Below, piece after piece: positions 1 to 9,097 of a DNA stretch of 53,378 nucleotides. The position numbers and the translations under genes are program-made. This DNA comes from Acidimicrobiia bacterium (GTDB taxonomy: Bacteria > Actinomycetota > Acidimicrobiia > Acidimicrobiales > AC-14): NCBI GenBank assembly GCA_023265025.1, contig JAHFUP010000032.1, positions 1 to 53,378 of the forward strand, read 5' to 3'. The notes beneath the pieces are model-generated. The model did no database searches and was not told the DNA's origin. It saw only the letters and a program-made list of their open reading frames with translations. How positions within the stretch are numbered: position 1 is the stretch's first letter; each line of letters begins with the position of its first letter.

Positions 1-2
1 GG

Positions 3-68
3 GCTTTCGTGCCACCGGATGATCCCCGTCACCCTCGCCACGCCGACGCGCCGGCGAGCGCGGCATGA
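3..68 (+). CDS. possible 3' end of an upstream gene (partial)
   Basis: One + strand frame is open from the window edge to a TGA at 66-68 and would encode a Pro/Ala/Asp-rich tail of 21 residues. Composition is the only support, and the other frames are also partly open, so this may be chance. No domain can be recognised. Confidence 0.15.
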   Translation, partial: AFVPPDDPRHPRHADAPASAA

Positions 69-100
69 GCGCGGGCCGGCGGCGTCTCGAAGCGTTACGG

Positions 101-556
101 CTACTGCGCGCTGGGGTGGTGACGACGCTCGGGGTGCCGCTCGATGACGGCGCCGAGCCCGCCGGATCGCAACGCCAGCGCGGTCACCGGCAACGCTCCG
201 GCCAGGAGGAATCGGCCTTCGCGCGCCTCCATGGAGTGTCTGGCCGCGGTCAGCACAGCGAGCGCCAGGACATCAGTGACGACCATGGCTCGGACGTCAA
301 CGACCAGGAACAGGTTGCCCTGCCCGTCGATCAGGTCAGAGAGCGTGTCGCCGAGCGCTGCTGCCGTCCGGGCGTCGAGCGGACCTTCGACGGTGACAAT
401 TACCGCGCCCAGGCTGCGGGTGATGTCAACGTGCCACGCCGCTGCCCTCCAGCTACCCGTGGTGCCGTCGTCCACCTCCCCCAGCTTCATGCCGTGGCGC
501 GAGGTAGCGACCGGCGACAGGGACACCTTGCTGCGAACGTCGTCGAGCGCTGGCAT
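101..556 (-). CDS. STAS-domain protein (anti-sigma-factor-antagonist-like)
   Basis: The protein has 151 residues. After a short N-terminal extension it shows a STAS-like fold: a strand with [18 protein letters not shown], a helix with the Arg-Thr-Ala region, then [21 protein letters not shown], which corresponds to the segment around the SpoIIAA phospho-site. A canonical DxSG is not obvious there (VTDVLAL), so phosphorylation is uncertain. I chose the ATG at 556 because GGAAGG lies about 4 nt upstream; an in-frame start at 592 lacks a comparable site. STAS proteins usually pair with an anti-sigma kinase and a PP2C phosphatase. A SpoIIE-type phosphatase is encoded at 41336, but any link is inference. 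The AAA ATPase gene lies upstream on the same strand, 69 nt away. Confidence 0.7.
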   Translation of the reverse strand: MPALDDVRSKVSLSPVATSRHGMKLGEVDDGTTGSWRAAAWHVDITRSLGAVIVTVEGPLDARTAAALGDTLSDLIDGQGNLFLVVDVRAMVVTDVLALAVLTAARHSMEAREGRFLLAGALPVTALALRSGGLGAVIERHPERRHHPSAQ

Positions 557-625
557 GGGGCCTTCCGTCGAACGGCGGCCGCCCCTGCGCACTCAAGGAT
601 GACTTCGGTTGCAGTTTACTCCCGG

Positions 626-1711
626 TTAGAGGTACTGGCCGGTGGAACCCTCCGCCGGCTGCGAACTGAGCCGGGTGACGTCGCCTCGACGCTCGAACAC
701 CTCGGCAAGGGTCATCTCGCCCGCGGCCACAATGCGGCTGGCGCCGGCGCTCAGGAGCGCGGTCGCCTCGGCTCGGGCGAGGGCGGGGAACTCGACCTCG
801 GCCAGGCAGCGCCCTGGCCGCACCACCGCCGGGTGCAGGCGGCCGAGCGCCTCGTTCGTGGTGATCATCACCAGCGTTCGCAGCCCGCGCCCCACGAAGC
901 CGTCGGCCAGATTCAGCAGGCGGGACAGCGACTGGCCGCTCTGCCGCTTGGCGTCGGCGTGCAGCAATTCGTCGGCGTCCTCGATCACGAGGAGGCGCCA
1001 TTTCGGCGGCTTGTCGTCGTCGTGGTCATCGGCGTCGAGCAGCACCGACATCAGGTAGCCGGCGTCGCCGAGGAAGCGCTCGGGATCGACGACGAACAGC
1101 GTTCGGCACCAACTGGCCCACGCCCGGGCCAGCGAACGGATGGCAGTCGTCTTGCCAGTGCCCGGCGGGCCGTGCCACAGCAGGAGGCGGCCACCGTCGC
1201 CGGGCGGCTCAACGGCGGCGAGCGCGGCCACCTTCGCTCGGGGCGCCGCGGCGTAATTGCCGACGATCTCCTCCCACAGCGGCGCGTCGAGATCCCGTTT
1301 GACGCTCTTCGGACCGTGGGGGCCCACATACCAGAACTCGACCTGGATGGCATCGAGCTTGGGCGCCACGACCGGACAGCGGGCCTTCACGTCGGCGACC
1401 ACCTTGGCCAACGTCTCGGCGCCGGCCGCGCTCACGCCGACGTCGGCCGCACCGTTCCGGTAGCGCTGTACGAGCACCGACCATCCATCGCCGCGAGCCA
1501 GCACCCGCTCCATGTGCACCTCGGTGAGGTGGCGGACGACCGACCCGAGCGGCACCAGGTCGGTGGCCCTCGCCACCTCCGTGACCTCGAGCTCCTCGGC
1601 GAAGGGCTCCTCGCCGGTCACGAAGCGCGTCAGCGCGAGAGACGCGATCGCGTCCCCGTAGTCCTCGCTTCCTTGCATCATCAGGCGCGTCGGCAGCTCG
1701 GTGGAGCCCAT
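626..1711 (-). CDS. AAA-family ATPase with N-terminal DUF5925-like region
   Basis: The 361-residue protein has an N-terminal region of about 180 residues without a motif I can assign, then a AAA ATPase core. That core has Walker A ([13 protein letters not shown]), Walker B ([12 protein letters not shown]), a sensor-1-like MITTNE and an arginine-containing segment [13 protein letters not shown]. The layout resembles actinobacterial DUF5925/AAA proteins of unknown substrate. The start is the ATG at 1711. The same frame stays open upstream to 2413, but only as a shadow of the response regulator gene. It is transcribed divergently from that regulator and sits upstream of the STAS gene on the same strand. 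Confidence 0.75.
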   Translation of the reverse strand: MGSTELPTRLMMQGSEDYGDAIASLALTRFVTGEEPFAEELEVTEVARATDLVPLGSVVRHLTEVHMERVLARGDGWSVLVQRYRNGAADVGVSAAGAETLAKVVADVKARCPVVAPKLDAIQVEFWYVGPHGPKSVKRDLDAPLWEEIVGNYAAAPRAKVAALAAVEPPGDGGRLLLWHGPPGTGKTTAIRSLARAWASWCRTLFVVDPERFLGDAGYLMSVLLDADDHDDDKPPKWRLLVIEDADELLHADAKRQSGQSLSRLLNLADGFVGRGLRTLVMITTNEALGRLHPAVVRPGRCLAEVEFPALARAEATALLSAGASRIVAAGEMTLAEVFERRGDVTRLSSQPAEGSTGQYL

Positions 1712-1774
1712 CAGGCCATGGTGACAGCCCGCCGGGGCCGGCCTCATGTGATTTTCAGCCGGAGGGCGCAGACT

Positions 1775-2449
1775 GTGCCGGTGCAGATCCTCGTGGTCGA
1801 CGACGAGCCGTCGGTGCGCACCGCCCTGCACCGGGCTCTCCGCCTCGACGGGTACGACGTCGAGTTGGCCGCCAACGGCGCCGACGCCCTCGACGCCCTC
1901 GCAACCGCGGGCCGTGACGCCGTGCTCCTCGACGTCCTCATGCCGGGCATCGACGGGCTGGAGGTGTGCCGGGAGCTGCGCCGGCGGGGGGACCGCACAC
2001 CGGTGCTGATGCTCACGGCGCGCGACGGCGTGGCCGACCGGGTCGCCGGCCTCGATGCCGGCGCCGACGACTACCTGGTGAAGCCCTTCCACCTGGAGGA
2101 GCTGCTGGCCCGGGTGCGGGCACTCCTGCGGCGGTCGGGGGAGAGCGGCGGCACCGTGCTGCGGGTGGCCGACCTGAGCCTCGACCCGGTGGCCCACGAG
2201 GTCCGCCGAGCCGGCCGGGCCATTGAGCTGACCCGCACCGAGTACCTGCTGCTCGAGCTCCTGATGGTCAACGCCCGCCAGGTGCTCAACCGGGAGGTCA
2301 TCTTCGACCGCATCTGGGGCTATGACTTCGGGCCGGCGTCGAACTGCCTCGAGGTCTACGTCCGCTACCTCCGGCGCAAGACCGAGGCCGGCGGCGAGCC
2401 GCGCCTCATCCACACCGTCCGCGGCGTCGGCTACGTCCTGCGACCATGA
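1775..2449 (+). CDS. OmpR/PhoB-family response regulator
   Basis: The 224-residue two-component regulator has a receiver domain (about 1-115) followed by a winged-helix DNA-binding domain (about 125-222). Receiver landmarks are the acidic pair in [10 protein letters not shown], the phospho-acceptor Asp in [12 protein letters not shown], the Thr in MLTARD and the Lys in LVKPF. The C-terminal part ends in the typical [12 protein letters not shown]. The GTG at 1775 is chosen because GGAGGG at 1761-1766 is 8 nt upstream and the protein then begins directly with the first receiver strand. The gene overlaps the kinase gene by 4 nt (ATGA), so the two are co-translated. It probably controls the adaptor/ABC operon that follows. 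Confidence 0.93.
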   Translation: MPVQILVVDDEPSVRTALHRALRLDGYDVELAANGADALDALATAGRDAVLLDVLMPGIDGLEVCRELRRRGDRTPVLMLTARDGVADRVAGLDAGADDYLVKPFHLEELLARVRALLRRSGESGGTVLRVADLSLDPVAHEVRRAGRAIELTRTEYLLLELLMVNARQVLNREVIFDRIWGYDFGPASNCLEVYVRYLRRKTEAGGEPRLIHTVRGVGYVLRP

Positions 2450-3837
2450 GCTTCCGGACCCGGATCATCTCCGCCGTCGCCGTGGCCTTCGCGGTGGCGG
2501 TGATCGTCGCCTCGGCCGCGGCGTACGTCGGCGCCCGGTCGGAGCTGCGGGGCGACGTGGACGAGGGCCTGAGGGCACGAGTGCAGCGGGTGTCTGAGTT
2601 CCGGCCCGACGCCAGCGTCAACGCCGGCCCCGTCGTCGACGACCTGGCCCAGCGGCGCTCCCGGCTGGGCCCCCCGGAGGCCTACTTCCAGCTGCTCGAC
2701 GCCGACGGGACGGTGACCAAGCCGCCGGGCGAACCGGCGGGGCTTCCGGTCAGCGCCCGGGCCCGGGCGGTCGCCGCCGGCACCGCGTCGACGTACTTCT
2801 CCGACGCCACCGTGAACGGAGCCCACGTCCGCATCGTCACCGCGCCACTGCGGGCCGGCGTCGCCGTCCAGGCCGCCCGGCCAGTGGGCGACGTCGACCG
2901 GACGCTGCACCACCTCGGCGTCATCCTCGCCTTCGTGTCCGCCGGCGGCGTGCTGCTCGCCGGTGCCCTGGGCTGGACCGTGGCCCGCGCCGCGCTGCGG
3001 CCGCTGGAGCGCCTGTCGGGGACCCTCGAGCACGTCGCCGCCACCCACGACCTCAGCCAGCGGGTGGAGGTCGCCGGCCACGACGAGCTGGCCCGGCTGG
3101 CCGCCCGCTTCAACGAGATGCTGGGCGCCCTCGAGGAGTCCCGCCGGGCTCAGCGCCAGCTGGTGGCCGACGCCTCCCACGAGCTGCGCACGCCCCTCAC
3201 CAGCCTGCGCACCAACATCGAGGTGCTGGCCCGCAGCGACCACATGGCCGGCGCCGAGCGGGCCCGGCTCCTCGATGACCTGGTGAGCCAGTTGGAGGAC
3301 CTCACCGTGCTCGTCGGCGACCTGGTCGACCTGGCCCGGGAGGAGGAGCGCGTCGACACCACGAAGGCCGGCGCCGGCGACGCCGAGGACGTCCGCCTCG
3401 ACGCCGTCGTCGAGCGCGCCGTGGACCGGGCCCGCCGCCACGCCCCGCTTCTGTCCTTCCGGGCCGACCTCGACCCCGTCGTGGTCCATGGCGTGCCGGA
3501 ACGGATCGACCGGGCGGTGGCCAACCTCCTCGACAACGCCATCAAGTGGAGCCCCCCGGGCCAGGTCGTCGAGGTCGTCGTGCGTCCCGGCCAGGTGACC
3601 GTGCGCGACCACGGCCCGGGCATCGACGCCGCCGACCTGCCCTTCGTGTTCGACCGCTTCTACCGCGCCCCGGCCGCCCGGGGCCTGCCTGGGTCGGGCC
3701 TCGGGCTGGCGATCGTCCGCCAGGTCGCCGAGGCCCACGGCGGGTCGGTGAGCGCCGATCGGGCCGAGGGCGGCGGCACCGTCCTGCGGCTCCACCTGGG
3801 CGACGCCGGCGAGCGGAACGCCGCGGCGCTCACGTAG
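2446..3837 (+). CDS. two-component sensor histidine kinase
   Basis: The 463-residue membrane kinase has a first transmembrane segment at about 7-28, an extracytoplasmic sensor region of about 125 residues, and a second transmembrane segment at about 160-182 ([20 protein letters not shown]). HAMP, a HisKA domain with the phospho-accepting His in [14 protein letters not shown], and a HATPase domain follow. The HATPase N box is [10 protein letters not shown] and the G boxes are [10 protein letters not shown] and GSGLGLAIV. Overlap with the response regulator makes this a cognate MprA/MprB-like or BaeS/R-like pair. The signal is not apparent from sequence. The location suggests envelope stress or a substrate of the downstream exporter. 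Confidence 0.93.
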   Translation: MSFRTRIISAVAVAFAVAVIVASAAAYVGARSELRGDVDEGLRARVQRVSEFRPDASVNAGPVVDDLAQRRSRLGPPEAYFQLLDADGTVTKPPGEPAGLPVSARARAVAAGTASTYFSDATVNGAHVRIVTAPLRAGVAVQAARPVGDVDRTLHHLGVILAFVSAGGVLLAGALGWTVARAALRPLERLSGTLEHVAATHDLSQRVEVAGHDELARLAARFNEMLGALEESRRAQRQLVADASHELRTPLTSLRTNIEVLARSDHMAGAERARLLDDLVSQLEDLTVLVGDLVDLAREEERVDTTKAGAGDAEDVRLDAVVERAVDRARRHAPLLSFRADLDPVVVHGVPERIDRAVANLLDNAIKWSPPGQVVEVVVRPGQVTVRDHGPGIDAADLPFVFDRFYRAPAARGLPGSGLGLAIVRQVAEAHGGSVSADRAEGGGTVLRLHLGDAGERNAAALT

Positions 3838-3868
3838 ATCTCATGTTGCTGTGCTCACATAGAGCCCC

Positions 3869-4426
3869 ATGAGGGCAGGGAGGGTGCGAGGACGGTTGCT
3901 GGCCACCGTCGTGGGTGTGGCGCTGGCCGCCGGCGCCACGGCATGCGGCGGCGGGAAGGCGGCGGTGACGCCGGTGGCCGCAGTCGACGCGACCACGACC
4001 ACGTCGACTGCCGGGAGCGCCGGCGTCGGCGCCGGCGACGCCGGGGCCGCCTACATGGCCTGCCTGCGCGACCACGGCGTCGACGTCGCTGACCGGCAGC
4101 GCCCCGCCGACGCGGCCGGCACCCCGCCGTCGTCGCGGCCAGCCACGCCGCCCTCGTCCCGCCCGGCGGGCAGCCGGCCCTCGACATCGCTGCCCGCCGG
4201 CGTCGACCAGGCCAGACTGGCTGCGGCCCGCGACGCGTGCCAGACCCTCCAACCGACCGACAGAGGCCCGATGAACGGTCCGCCCAGCCAGGCCTTCCAG
4301 GTCTACGCCAGTTGCATGAAGGACCACGGCGTCACCGTCGCCGGCGCCATCCGGGACGACCCGGCGTTCAAGGCCGCCGACGCGATCTGCGGCGTCCTCC
4401 GACCGGCGCCCACGACCACGCCATGA
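3869..4426 (+). CDS. secreted lipoprotein with duplicated Cys motif
   Basis: This 185-residue protein begins with a lipoprotein signal peptide (hydrophobic residues 10-23, lipobox ATAC with Cys26). After a Thr/Ala-rich linker it carries two copies of a short motif: YMACLRDHGVDV near residue 65 and YASCMKDHGVTV near 150. Each is followed by a second cysteine (DACQTLQP; DAICGVLRP). This suggests two disulfide-bonded helical hairpins on the outer face of the membrane. I do not recognise a named family. It lies between the kinase and the adaptor gene and overlaps the adaptor by 4 nt, so it is probably an accessory lipoprotein of the export system or an input to the kinase. Confidence 0.8.
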   Translation: MRAGRVRGRLLATVVGVALAAGATACGGGKAAVTPVAAVDATTTTSTAGSAGVGAGDAGAAYMACLRDHGVDVADRQRPADAAGTPPSSRPATPPSSRPAGSRPSTSLPAGVDQARLAAARDACQTLQPTDRGPMNGPPSQAFQVYASCMKDHGVTVAGAIRDDPAFKAADAICGVLRPAPTTTP

Positions 4427-6375
4427 CGGACCTCGCCGACCGGACCGCCCCGCTGGCCGTCACCCGCTCCGGCCCGGTCGTACCGAGCCGGCTCCCCGCC
4501 CGCGCCCGCCGGCGCAAGGGCTGGCTGAACGTGCTGCTAGCCGCCGTGCTCGCCGGCCTCGTCGCCATCGGCTACGCGTCCATCGGCCGGCCCAAGGCAA
4601 CCACCTCGACGCCCCGCACCACCGCGGTGGTGCTCGGTGTCGTCCAGTCGACGGTCACGGCCACGGGGAACGTGGCGGTGGCCGGCGACCTGGCGGTCAA
4701 CTTCACGACCGCGGGCAAGCTGATCGAGGTCGCCGTCGCCGTGGGCGACAAGGTGACCCGCGGCCAGGTGCTCGGCCGCACCGACCCCTTCACGCCCCAG
4801 GGCAACCTCAGGACGGCCCAGGCCAACCTGGCGTCCGCCCAGGCCCGGCTCGTCCAGCTGCAGACTGGCCTGACACCCGACGAAGTGGCCCAGACGAACA
4901 TATCGCTCCAGCAGGCTGCGGCTCAGGTCGAGTCGGCCAACGCCTCCCTGGCCAACGCCCAGACCAACGCGGCGCAGAACGCGGTGTCCACGCAGACCGC
5001 GGTCAACCAGGCGCTGGCCACCATGGCCACCGACCAGAACCAGCTGGCCATGGACCAGAACCAACTGGTGATCGACCAGAACGCGGCCAACGACTACGCC
5101 AACCAGCAGAACGCGGCCCAACTCGTCGTCGACGCCGACCAGGCCAAGGTCACCGCCGACCAGGCCAAGCAGTTCGCCGACGGCTGCACGTCGGGTGGAT
5201 CGGGCGGCGGCCAGACCACGTCGACCACCACGTCGGTCTGCCCGACCAACGCCTTCGTCCTCCAGCAGGACCAGGCCAAACTGTCCCAGGACCAGGCCGC
5301 CCTGAACGCGGTGAAGTCCAACGCGACCGCGGCCAACAACGCGGTGACCAGCGGGAAGGCCAAGGTCACGAGCGACCAGGCCAAGCTGGTCTCCGACCAG
5401 AACGCCCTCACCAACGCCACGAACAACCAGACCGCCGGCCAGCTCAAGGACCAGCAATCGATCCAGTCGGCCCAGTTCGCGGCCAACAACGCCGCGCTGT
5501 CCTACCAGTCGGCTGTCGCCGCCGCCCAGGTGAAGGTGGCGCCGCCCAAGGTCGGCGACCTGGCCGCGGCCCAGGCCAGCGTGGCGTCGGCCCAGGTCAG
5601 CGTGGAGACGGCGCAGAAGGCGGTCGACGACACCACCCTGCTGGCGCCGGCCGACGGCACGGTCGCCACCCTGACCGGCGTCGTCGGCCAATCCGTCCCC
5701 GGCGGCGGGGCGTCGGCAGCCACCACGAACGCCCAGGGAGCGGCGACGACCGCCACCGCCAGTGCCTTCCTTACCCTCAGCAACCTTTCGACGCTGCAGA
5801 TCAAGGCCGGCCTGAGTGAGACCGACTCGTCCAAGGTCAAGGTCGGCCAGCCGGCCACCGTCACGCTGGCCGCGCTGCCCGGCGTCGGCCTCGCCGCCCA
5901 TGTCGCCAGCATCGACACCACGGCCACCGTCGTCAGCAACGTCGTCACCTACAACGCCGTCCTGCTGCTGGACCGCACGTCCGACGGGGTCAAGCCGGGC
6001 ATGACCGCGGCCATCAGCATCGTCATCGCCGAGCGCCCGAGCGCCCTCCACGTGCCCACCGCCGCCGTCCGCGGCACCGGGAGCAACACCACGGTGACCG
6101 TGATGAACGGCACCCAGCAGGTCACGACGCCGGTGGTCGTGGGCCTCCGGGGTGACGAAGCCGTCGAGATCGTGAGCGGCCTGAAGGCGGGCGACCTGGT
6201 CGTCGTCTCCTCCGGGGTCACTGCCGCCGCCGGCGCCGGCAACACGAACACCGGACGCCTGCCCACCGGGGGGGCCGGCGCCGGCGGCCTGGGTGGCGCC
6301 GGCGCAGTCGGGGGCGGCGGCGCGGTTCCCGGCGCCGGCGCCGGCGGAGGCGGGGCGCGGCCGGCGGGGCGATGA
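4423..6375 (+). CDS. HlyD/MacA-family periplasmic adaptor protein
   Basis: The 650-residue membrane fusion protein has a cytoplasmic N-terminus, one transmembrane segment (about 30-52), a biotinyl-lipoyl half near GKLIEVAVAVGDKVTRGQVL, and a very long helical region. The second lipoyl half follows (TLLAPADGTVATLTGVVGQ), then a beta-barrel domain (LQIKAGLSETDSSKVKVGQ) and a membrane-proximal domain. The tail is Gly/Ala-rich. The hairpin of about 300 residues is unusually rich in Asn, Gln, Asp and Ala, with repeated DQNQL and DQAKL heptad-like units, and contains a Cys pair near 265-285. It pairs with the MacB-type ATPase and permease downstream (4-nt overlaps). In a Gram-positive-type envelope it would bridge membrane and cell wall rather than reach an outer-membrane channel. 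Confidence 0.9.
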   Translation: MTDLADRTAPLAVTRSGPVVPSRLPARARRRKGWLNVLLAAVLAGLVAIGYASIGRPKATTSTPRTTAVVLGVVQSTVTATGNVAVAGDLAVNFTTAGKLIEVAVAVGDKVTRGQVLGRTDPFTPQGNLRTAQANLASAQARLVQLQTGLTPDEVAQTNISLQQAAAQVESANASLANAQTNAAQNAVSTQTAVNQALATMATDQNQLAMDQNQLVIDQNAANDYANQQNAAQLVVDADQAKVTADQAKQFADGCTSGGSGGGQTTSTTTSVCPTNAFVLQQDQAKLSQDQAALNAVKSNATAANNAVTSGKAKVTSDQAKLVSDQNALTNATNNQTAGQLKDQQSIQSAQFAANNAALSYQSAVAAAQVKVAPPKVGDLAAAQASVASAQVSVETAQKAVDDTTLLAPADGTVATLTGVVGQSVPGGGASAATTNAQGAATTATASAFLTLSNLSTLQIKAGLSETDSSKVKVGQPATVTLAALPGVGLAAHVASIDTTATVVSNVVTYNAVLLLDRTSDGVKPGMTAAISIVIAERPSALHVPTAAVRGTGSNTTVTVMNGTQQVTTPVVVGLRGDEAVEIVSGLKAGDLVVVSSGVTAAAGAGNTNTGRLPTGGAGAGGLGGAGAVGGGGAVPGAGAGGGGARPAGR

Positions 6376-7115
6376 GCGACCGCTGGGTCATCGTCGTCCA
6401 CGAGGCGGTCAAGACCTACACGGTGGGATCGGTGGAGGTGCAGGCGCTGCGGGGCGTATCGCTCGCCGTCGAGGCCGGCGACTGGCTCGCGGTGATGGGC
6501 GCGTCGGGCAGCGGCAAGACGACCCTGATGAACATCATCGGCTGCCTCGACGTGCCCACGACCGGCCACTACATGCTCGACGGCATCGACGTCAGCACCC
6601 TCGACGACCGTGAGCTGGCCGAGGTCCGGAACCAGAAGATCGGCTTCGTGTTCCAGAGCTTCAACCTGCTGGCCCGCACCACCGCCCTGCAGAACGTCGA
6701 GCTGCCCCTGGTCTACGCCGGCCTGCGGGCGCGCGAGCGCCGGCGGCGGGCGCTGGCCGCGCTGGACGCGGTCGCGCTCTCGGACCGCACCGAGCACGTG
6801 CCGTCGGAGCTGTCGGGTGGCCAGCAGCAGCGGGTCGCCGTGGCCCGGGCCATCGTCACCGACCCGGCCCTGATCCTGGCCGACGAGCCGACGGGGAACC
6901 TCGACACCGTCTCGACCGGCGACATGCTCTCCCTCTTCGGCCGGCTCAACACCGAGGGCCGCACGATCGTCATGATCACCCACGAGGCCGACGTGGCCGC
7001 CCACGCCAAGCGTGTCGTGCGCCTCCGCGACGGACTGGTGATCGAGGACCGCCGGCAGGGCCCGGTCGCCGGCCCGCCGCCGCAGTACCTCCAGCCGCCG
7101 GCGGTTCGGGTGTGA
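6372..7115 (+). CDS. MacB/LolD-type ABC transporter ATP-binding protein
   Basis: This 247-residue ATPase has all the ABC motifs: Walker A GASGSGKTTLMN, Q-loop FVFQSFNLLART, signature LSGGQQQRVAVARA, Walker B LILADEPTGNLD and the switch His in MITHEAD. The motif set is typical of the MacB/LolD/FtsE group that powers mechanotransmitter permeases. It has 4-nt overlaps with the adaptor gene upstream and the permease gene downstream, so a fixed stoichiometry by coupled translation is likely. The substrate cannot be told from sequence; related systems export macrolides, peptides or lipids. Confidence 0.95.
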   Translation: MSDRWVIVVHEAVKTYTVGSVEVQALRGVSLAVEAGDWLAVMGASGSGKTTLMNIIGCLDVPTTGHYMLDGIDVSTLDDRELAEVRNQKIGFVFQSFNLLARTTALQNVELPLVYAGLRARERRRRALAALDAVALSDRTEHVPSELSGGQQQRVAVARAIVTDPALILADEPTGNLDTVSTGDMLSLFGRLNTEGRTIVMITHEADVAAHAKRVVRLRDGLVIEDRRQGPVAGPPPQYLQPPAVRV

Positions 7116-8350
7116 GAACGCGCGAGAGCATCAAGATCGCCATCCGGGCCATCCTCGGAAACGGCCTGCGCTCGGCGCTGACCATGCTCGGGATCCTCAT
7201 CGGCGTCGGCGCCGTCATCATGCTGGTCGCCGTGGGCAACGGCTCGTCGGTGGCGGTGCAGAAGCAGATCCAGAGCCTGGGCACCAACACCCTGATCGTC
7301 AACCGCCAGGCCGGTTTCGGGCCGGCGGCGGGTGGGCGGTCGCGCGCGGGCACGCTGAGCCGACCCACCGACCTCACCATGAAGGACGTGTCCGCCCTGC
7401 GGGACAAGGGCGCCAACCCCGACGTGAAGGCGGTGGCGCCTACGCTCATCGCCCCGTCGATCACCGGCACGTACCTCGACGCGACCTACGCCCCGGCCCA
7501 GTTCATCGGCACGTCGGCCGAGTACGCCGAGATCCGCAACTACAAGGTGGCCTCGGGCGACTTCTTCACCAACGACGACGTCGAGAACCACGCCCGGGTC
7601 GTGGTCCTGGGCCAGACCACGGTCACCAACCTGTTCGGCACGGGCGCCGACCCCGTCGGACAGACGGTCAAGTTCGGCACGATCAACATGCAGGTCGTCG
7701 GCATGCTCGCCCGCAAGGGGTCGAACGGCGCCCAGGACCTCGACGACGTGGCCATGGCGCCGGTCACCATCGTGCAGGACAGCTTCGCCGGCATCAGCAC
7801 GTCGCTGAACAACATCACCATCGAGGCCACGTCGCGCAAGACCATGGACATCGCCGCATCCGAGATCACCGCCACCCTCCTCGGCACCCACCGCATCACG
7901 ACCGGCACGCCGGACTTCAGCGTCTTGAACCAGGGCACGCTCCTGGAGACGTCGAACTCCACCAACCGGGTCTTCACCGTGCTGCTCGGGGCGGTGGCCG
8001 CCATCTCCCTGCTGGTCGGCGGCATCGGCGTGATGAACATCATGCTGGTGACCGTCACCGAGCGAACACGGGAGATCGGCATCCGCAAGGCCATCGGGGC
8101 CACGAAGGTCGACATCCTCACCCAGTTCCTGGTCGAGGCCGTCCTGCTGTCGGTGCTGGGTGGCCTGGTCGGGGTGGCCGCCGGCCTGGCCGGGAGCCGG
8201 TTCAAGGTGGTCGGCGTGACGCCCGTGGTGGCTCCGTACTCGGTGTTCCTGGCCTTCGGCGTGGCCGTCGTCGTCGGCCTGTTCTTCGGCATCTACCCGG
8301 CCAACCGGGCCGCCTCCCTGCGGCCCATCGAAGCCCTCCGCTACGAGTGA
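7112..8350 (+). CDS. MacB-type FtsX-family ABC permease
   Basis: The 412-residue permease has one N-terminal transmembrane helix (about 20-45, ALTMLGILIGVGAVIML). A MacB-like extracytoplasmic domain of about 220 residues follows, then three C-terminal helices in the FtsX domain (VLLGAVAAISLLVGGIGVMN onwards; LVGVAAGLAG; VFLAFGVAVVVGLFFGIYP). The conserved ERTREIGIRKAIGAT coupling segment and the end AASLRPIEALRYE are diagnostic. It starts at GTG overlapping the ATPase stop (GTGA). With the adaptor and ATPase it forms a tripartite-like mechanotransmission exporter controlled by the two-component pair. Confidence 0.94.
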   Translation: MRTRESIKIAIRAILGNGLRSALTMLGILIGVGAVIMLVAVGNGSSVAVQKQIQSLGTNTLIVNRQAGFGPAAGGRSRAGTLSRPTDLTMKDVSALRDKGANPDVKAVAPTLIAPSITGTYLDATYAPAQFIGTSAEYAEIRNYKVASGDFFTNDDVENHARVVVLGQTTVTNLFGTGADPVGQTVKFGTINMQVVGMLARKGSNGAQDLDDVAMAPVTIVQDSFAGISTSLNNITIEATSRKTMDIAASEITATLLGTHRITTGTPDFSVLNQGTLLETSNSTNRVFTVLLGAVAAISLLVGGIGVMNIMLVTVTERTREIGIRKAIGATKVDILTQFLVEAVLLSVLGGLVGVAAGLAGSRFKVVGVTPVVAPYSVFLAFGVAVVVGLFFGIYPANRAASLRPIEALRYE

Positions 8351-8361
8351 GAGAGAACGCC

Positions 8362-9024
8362 ATGGACCACGAGACGAACCGCCCGGGAACCGGCATCGTG
8401 CCGGCCCGCTCCGAGCCGACCCTGCCCCCCGACGCCATGGCCGCCCTGGAGCGGTCCATCGCCACCAACGGCGCCGGCCGGGGGCCGCGCTCCATGGCTC
8501 GCCGGCTCGGTGGCCTCACGTCGGTGCTCGTCCTCGGCGTGTTCGCCGCCGCCGGCTTCATCGGCGGCGTCCAGGTCCAGAAGCACCAGGGTGGCACCAG
8601 CCAGGTGGCGACCGGCGGTGGCGGCGCCGCAGCCGCAGCCCGCGCCGCCGGGGCTGGGGTCACGACAACGGTGCCCGGCGCGACGGGCGAGGCCGGCCCG
8701 TCCAGCTCAGTGGCCGGCGGCGCGCTGCGCGGCGCGCAGGGCGGGGCCGGCGCCGCCGCCCGCGGGGCGGGCGCGGGCGGGGCGCTGGCGGCCGGTGCGG
8801 CGACCGCCGGCCAGGTGAAACTGGTCGACGGGCCGAACATTTACGTCACCGATGCGCAGGGCAACGTGGTCAAGGTGGTGACGACGCCGTCGTCCCGGTT
8901 CACCAGGACGGGCGCCGGCTCGATCTCCGACGTGCGACCGGGCGACACCGTGATCGTCCAGGGCCAGAAGGGCGAGGACGGGATCGTGACGGCCACCGCG
9001 GTCGCCAACTCCGGCGCCTCGTAG
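8362..9024 (+). CDS. membrane-anchored protein with C-terminal DUF5666-like beta domain
   Basis: The 220-residue protein has a cytoplasmic N-terminus, one transmembrane helix at about 55-75 (SVLVLGVFAAAGFIGGVQV) and a Gly/Ala-rich linker with little complexity. A C-terminal beta domain of about 65 residues follows (VKLVDGPNIYVTDAQGN; VRPGDTVIVQGQKGEDGIV). That pattern resembles DUF5666/OB-like domains found beside MacB-type operons. The ATG at 8362 has a GAGAGA site just upstream; a GTG at 8347 overlapping the permease stop is an alternative. As the last gene of the operon it is a candidate accessory factor of the exporter. Confidence 0.75.
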   Translation: MDHETNRPGTGIVPARSEPTLPPDAMAALERSIATNGAGRGPRSMARRLGGLTSVLVLGVFAAAGFIGGVQVQKHQGGTSQVATGGGGAAAAARAAGAGVTTTVPGATGEAGPSSSVAGGALRGAQGGAGAAARGAGAGGALAAGAATAGQVKLVDGPNIYVTDAQGNVVKVVTTPSSRFTRTGAGSISDVRPGDTVIVQGQKGEDGIVTATAVANSGAS

Positions 9025-9027
9025 TTC

Positions 9028-9085
9028 CACCGAACTGGTGACACATCCGGAGGTCAGGGCCCCCGTTCGTGTCACCAGTTCGGTG
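9028..9085. repeat. palindromic (REP-like) repeat, copy 1
   Basis: A perfect 17-bp inverted repeat, CACCGAACTGGTGACAC (9028-9044) and its complement (9069-9085), surrounds a 24-nt loop. It lies between two convergent genes and could stop transcription from both sides, although no T-run follows. A degenerate second copy lies inside the helicase gene at 12132-12187, so this is a dispersed element rather than only a terminator. Confidence 0.75.
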
Positions 9086-9097
9086 CGGAACTGACGG

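Noticed and set aside
65-2449. One long + strand open frame of 794 codons ending in the response regulator
   Set aside because: Only the last 225 codons look like protein. The rest is the antisense shadow of the STAS and AAA genes, and a GGAGGG site sets the real start at 1775.
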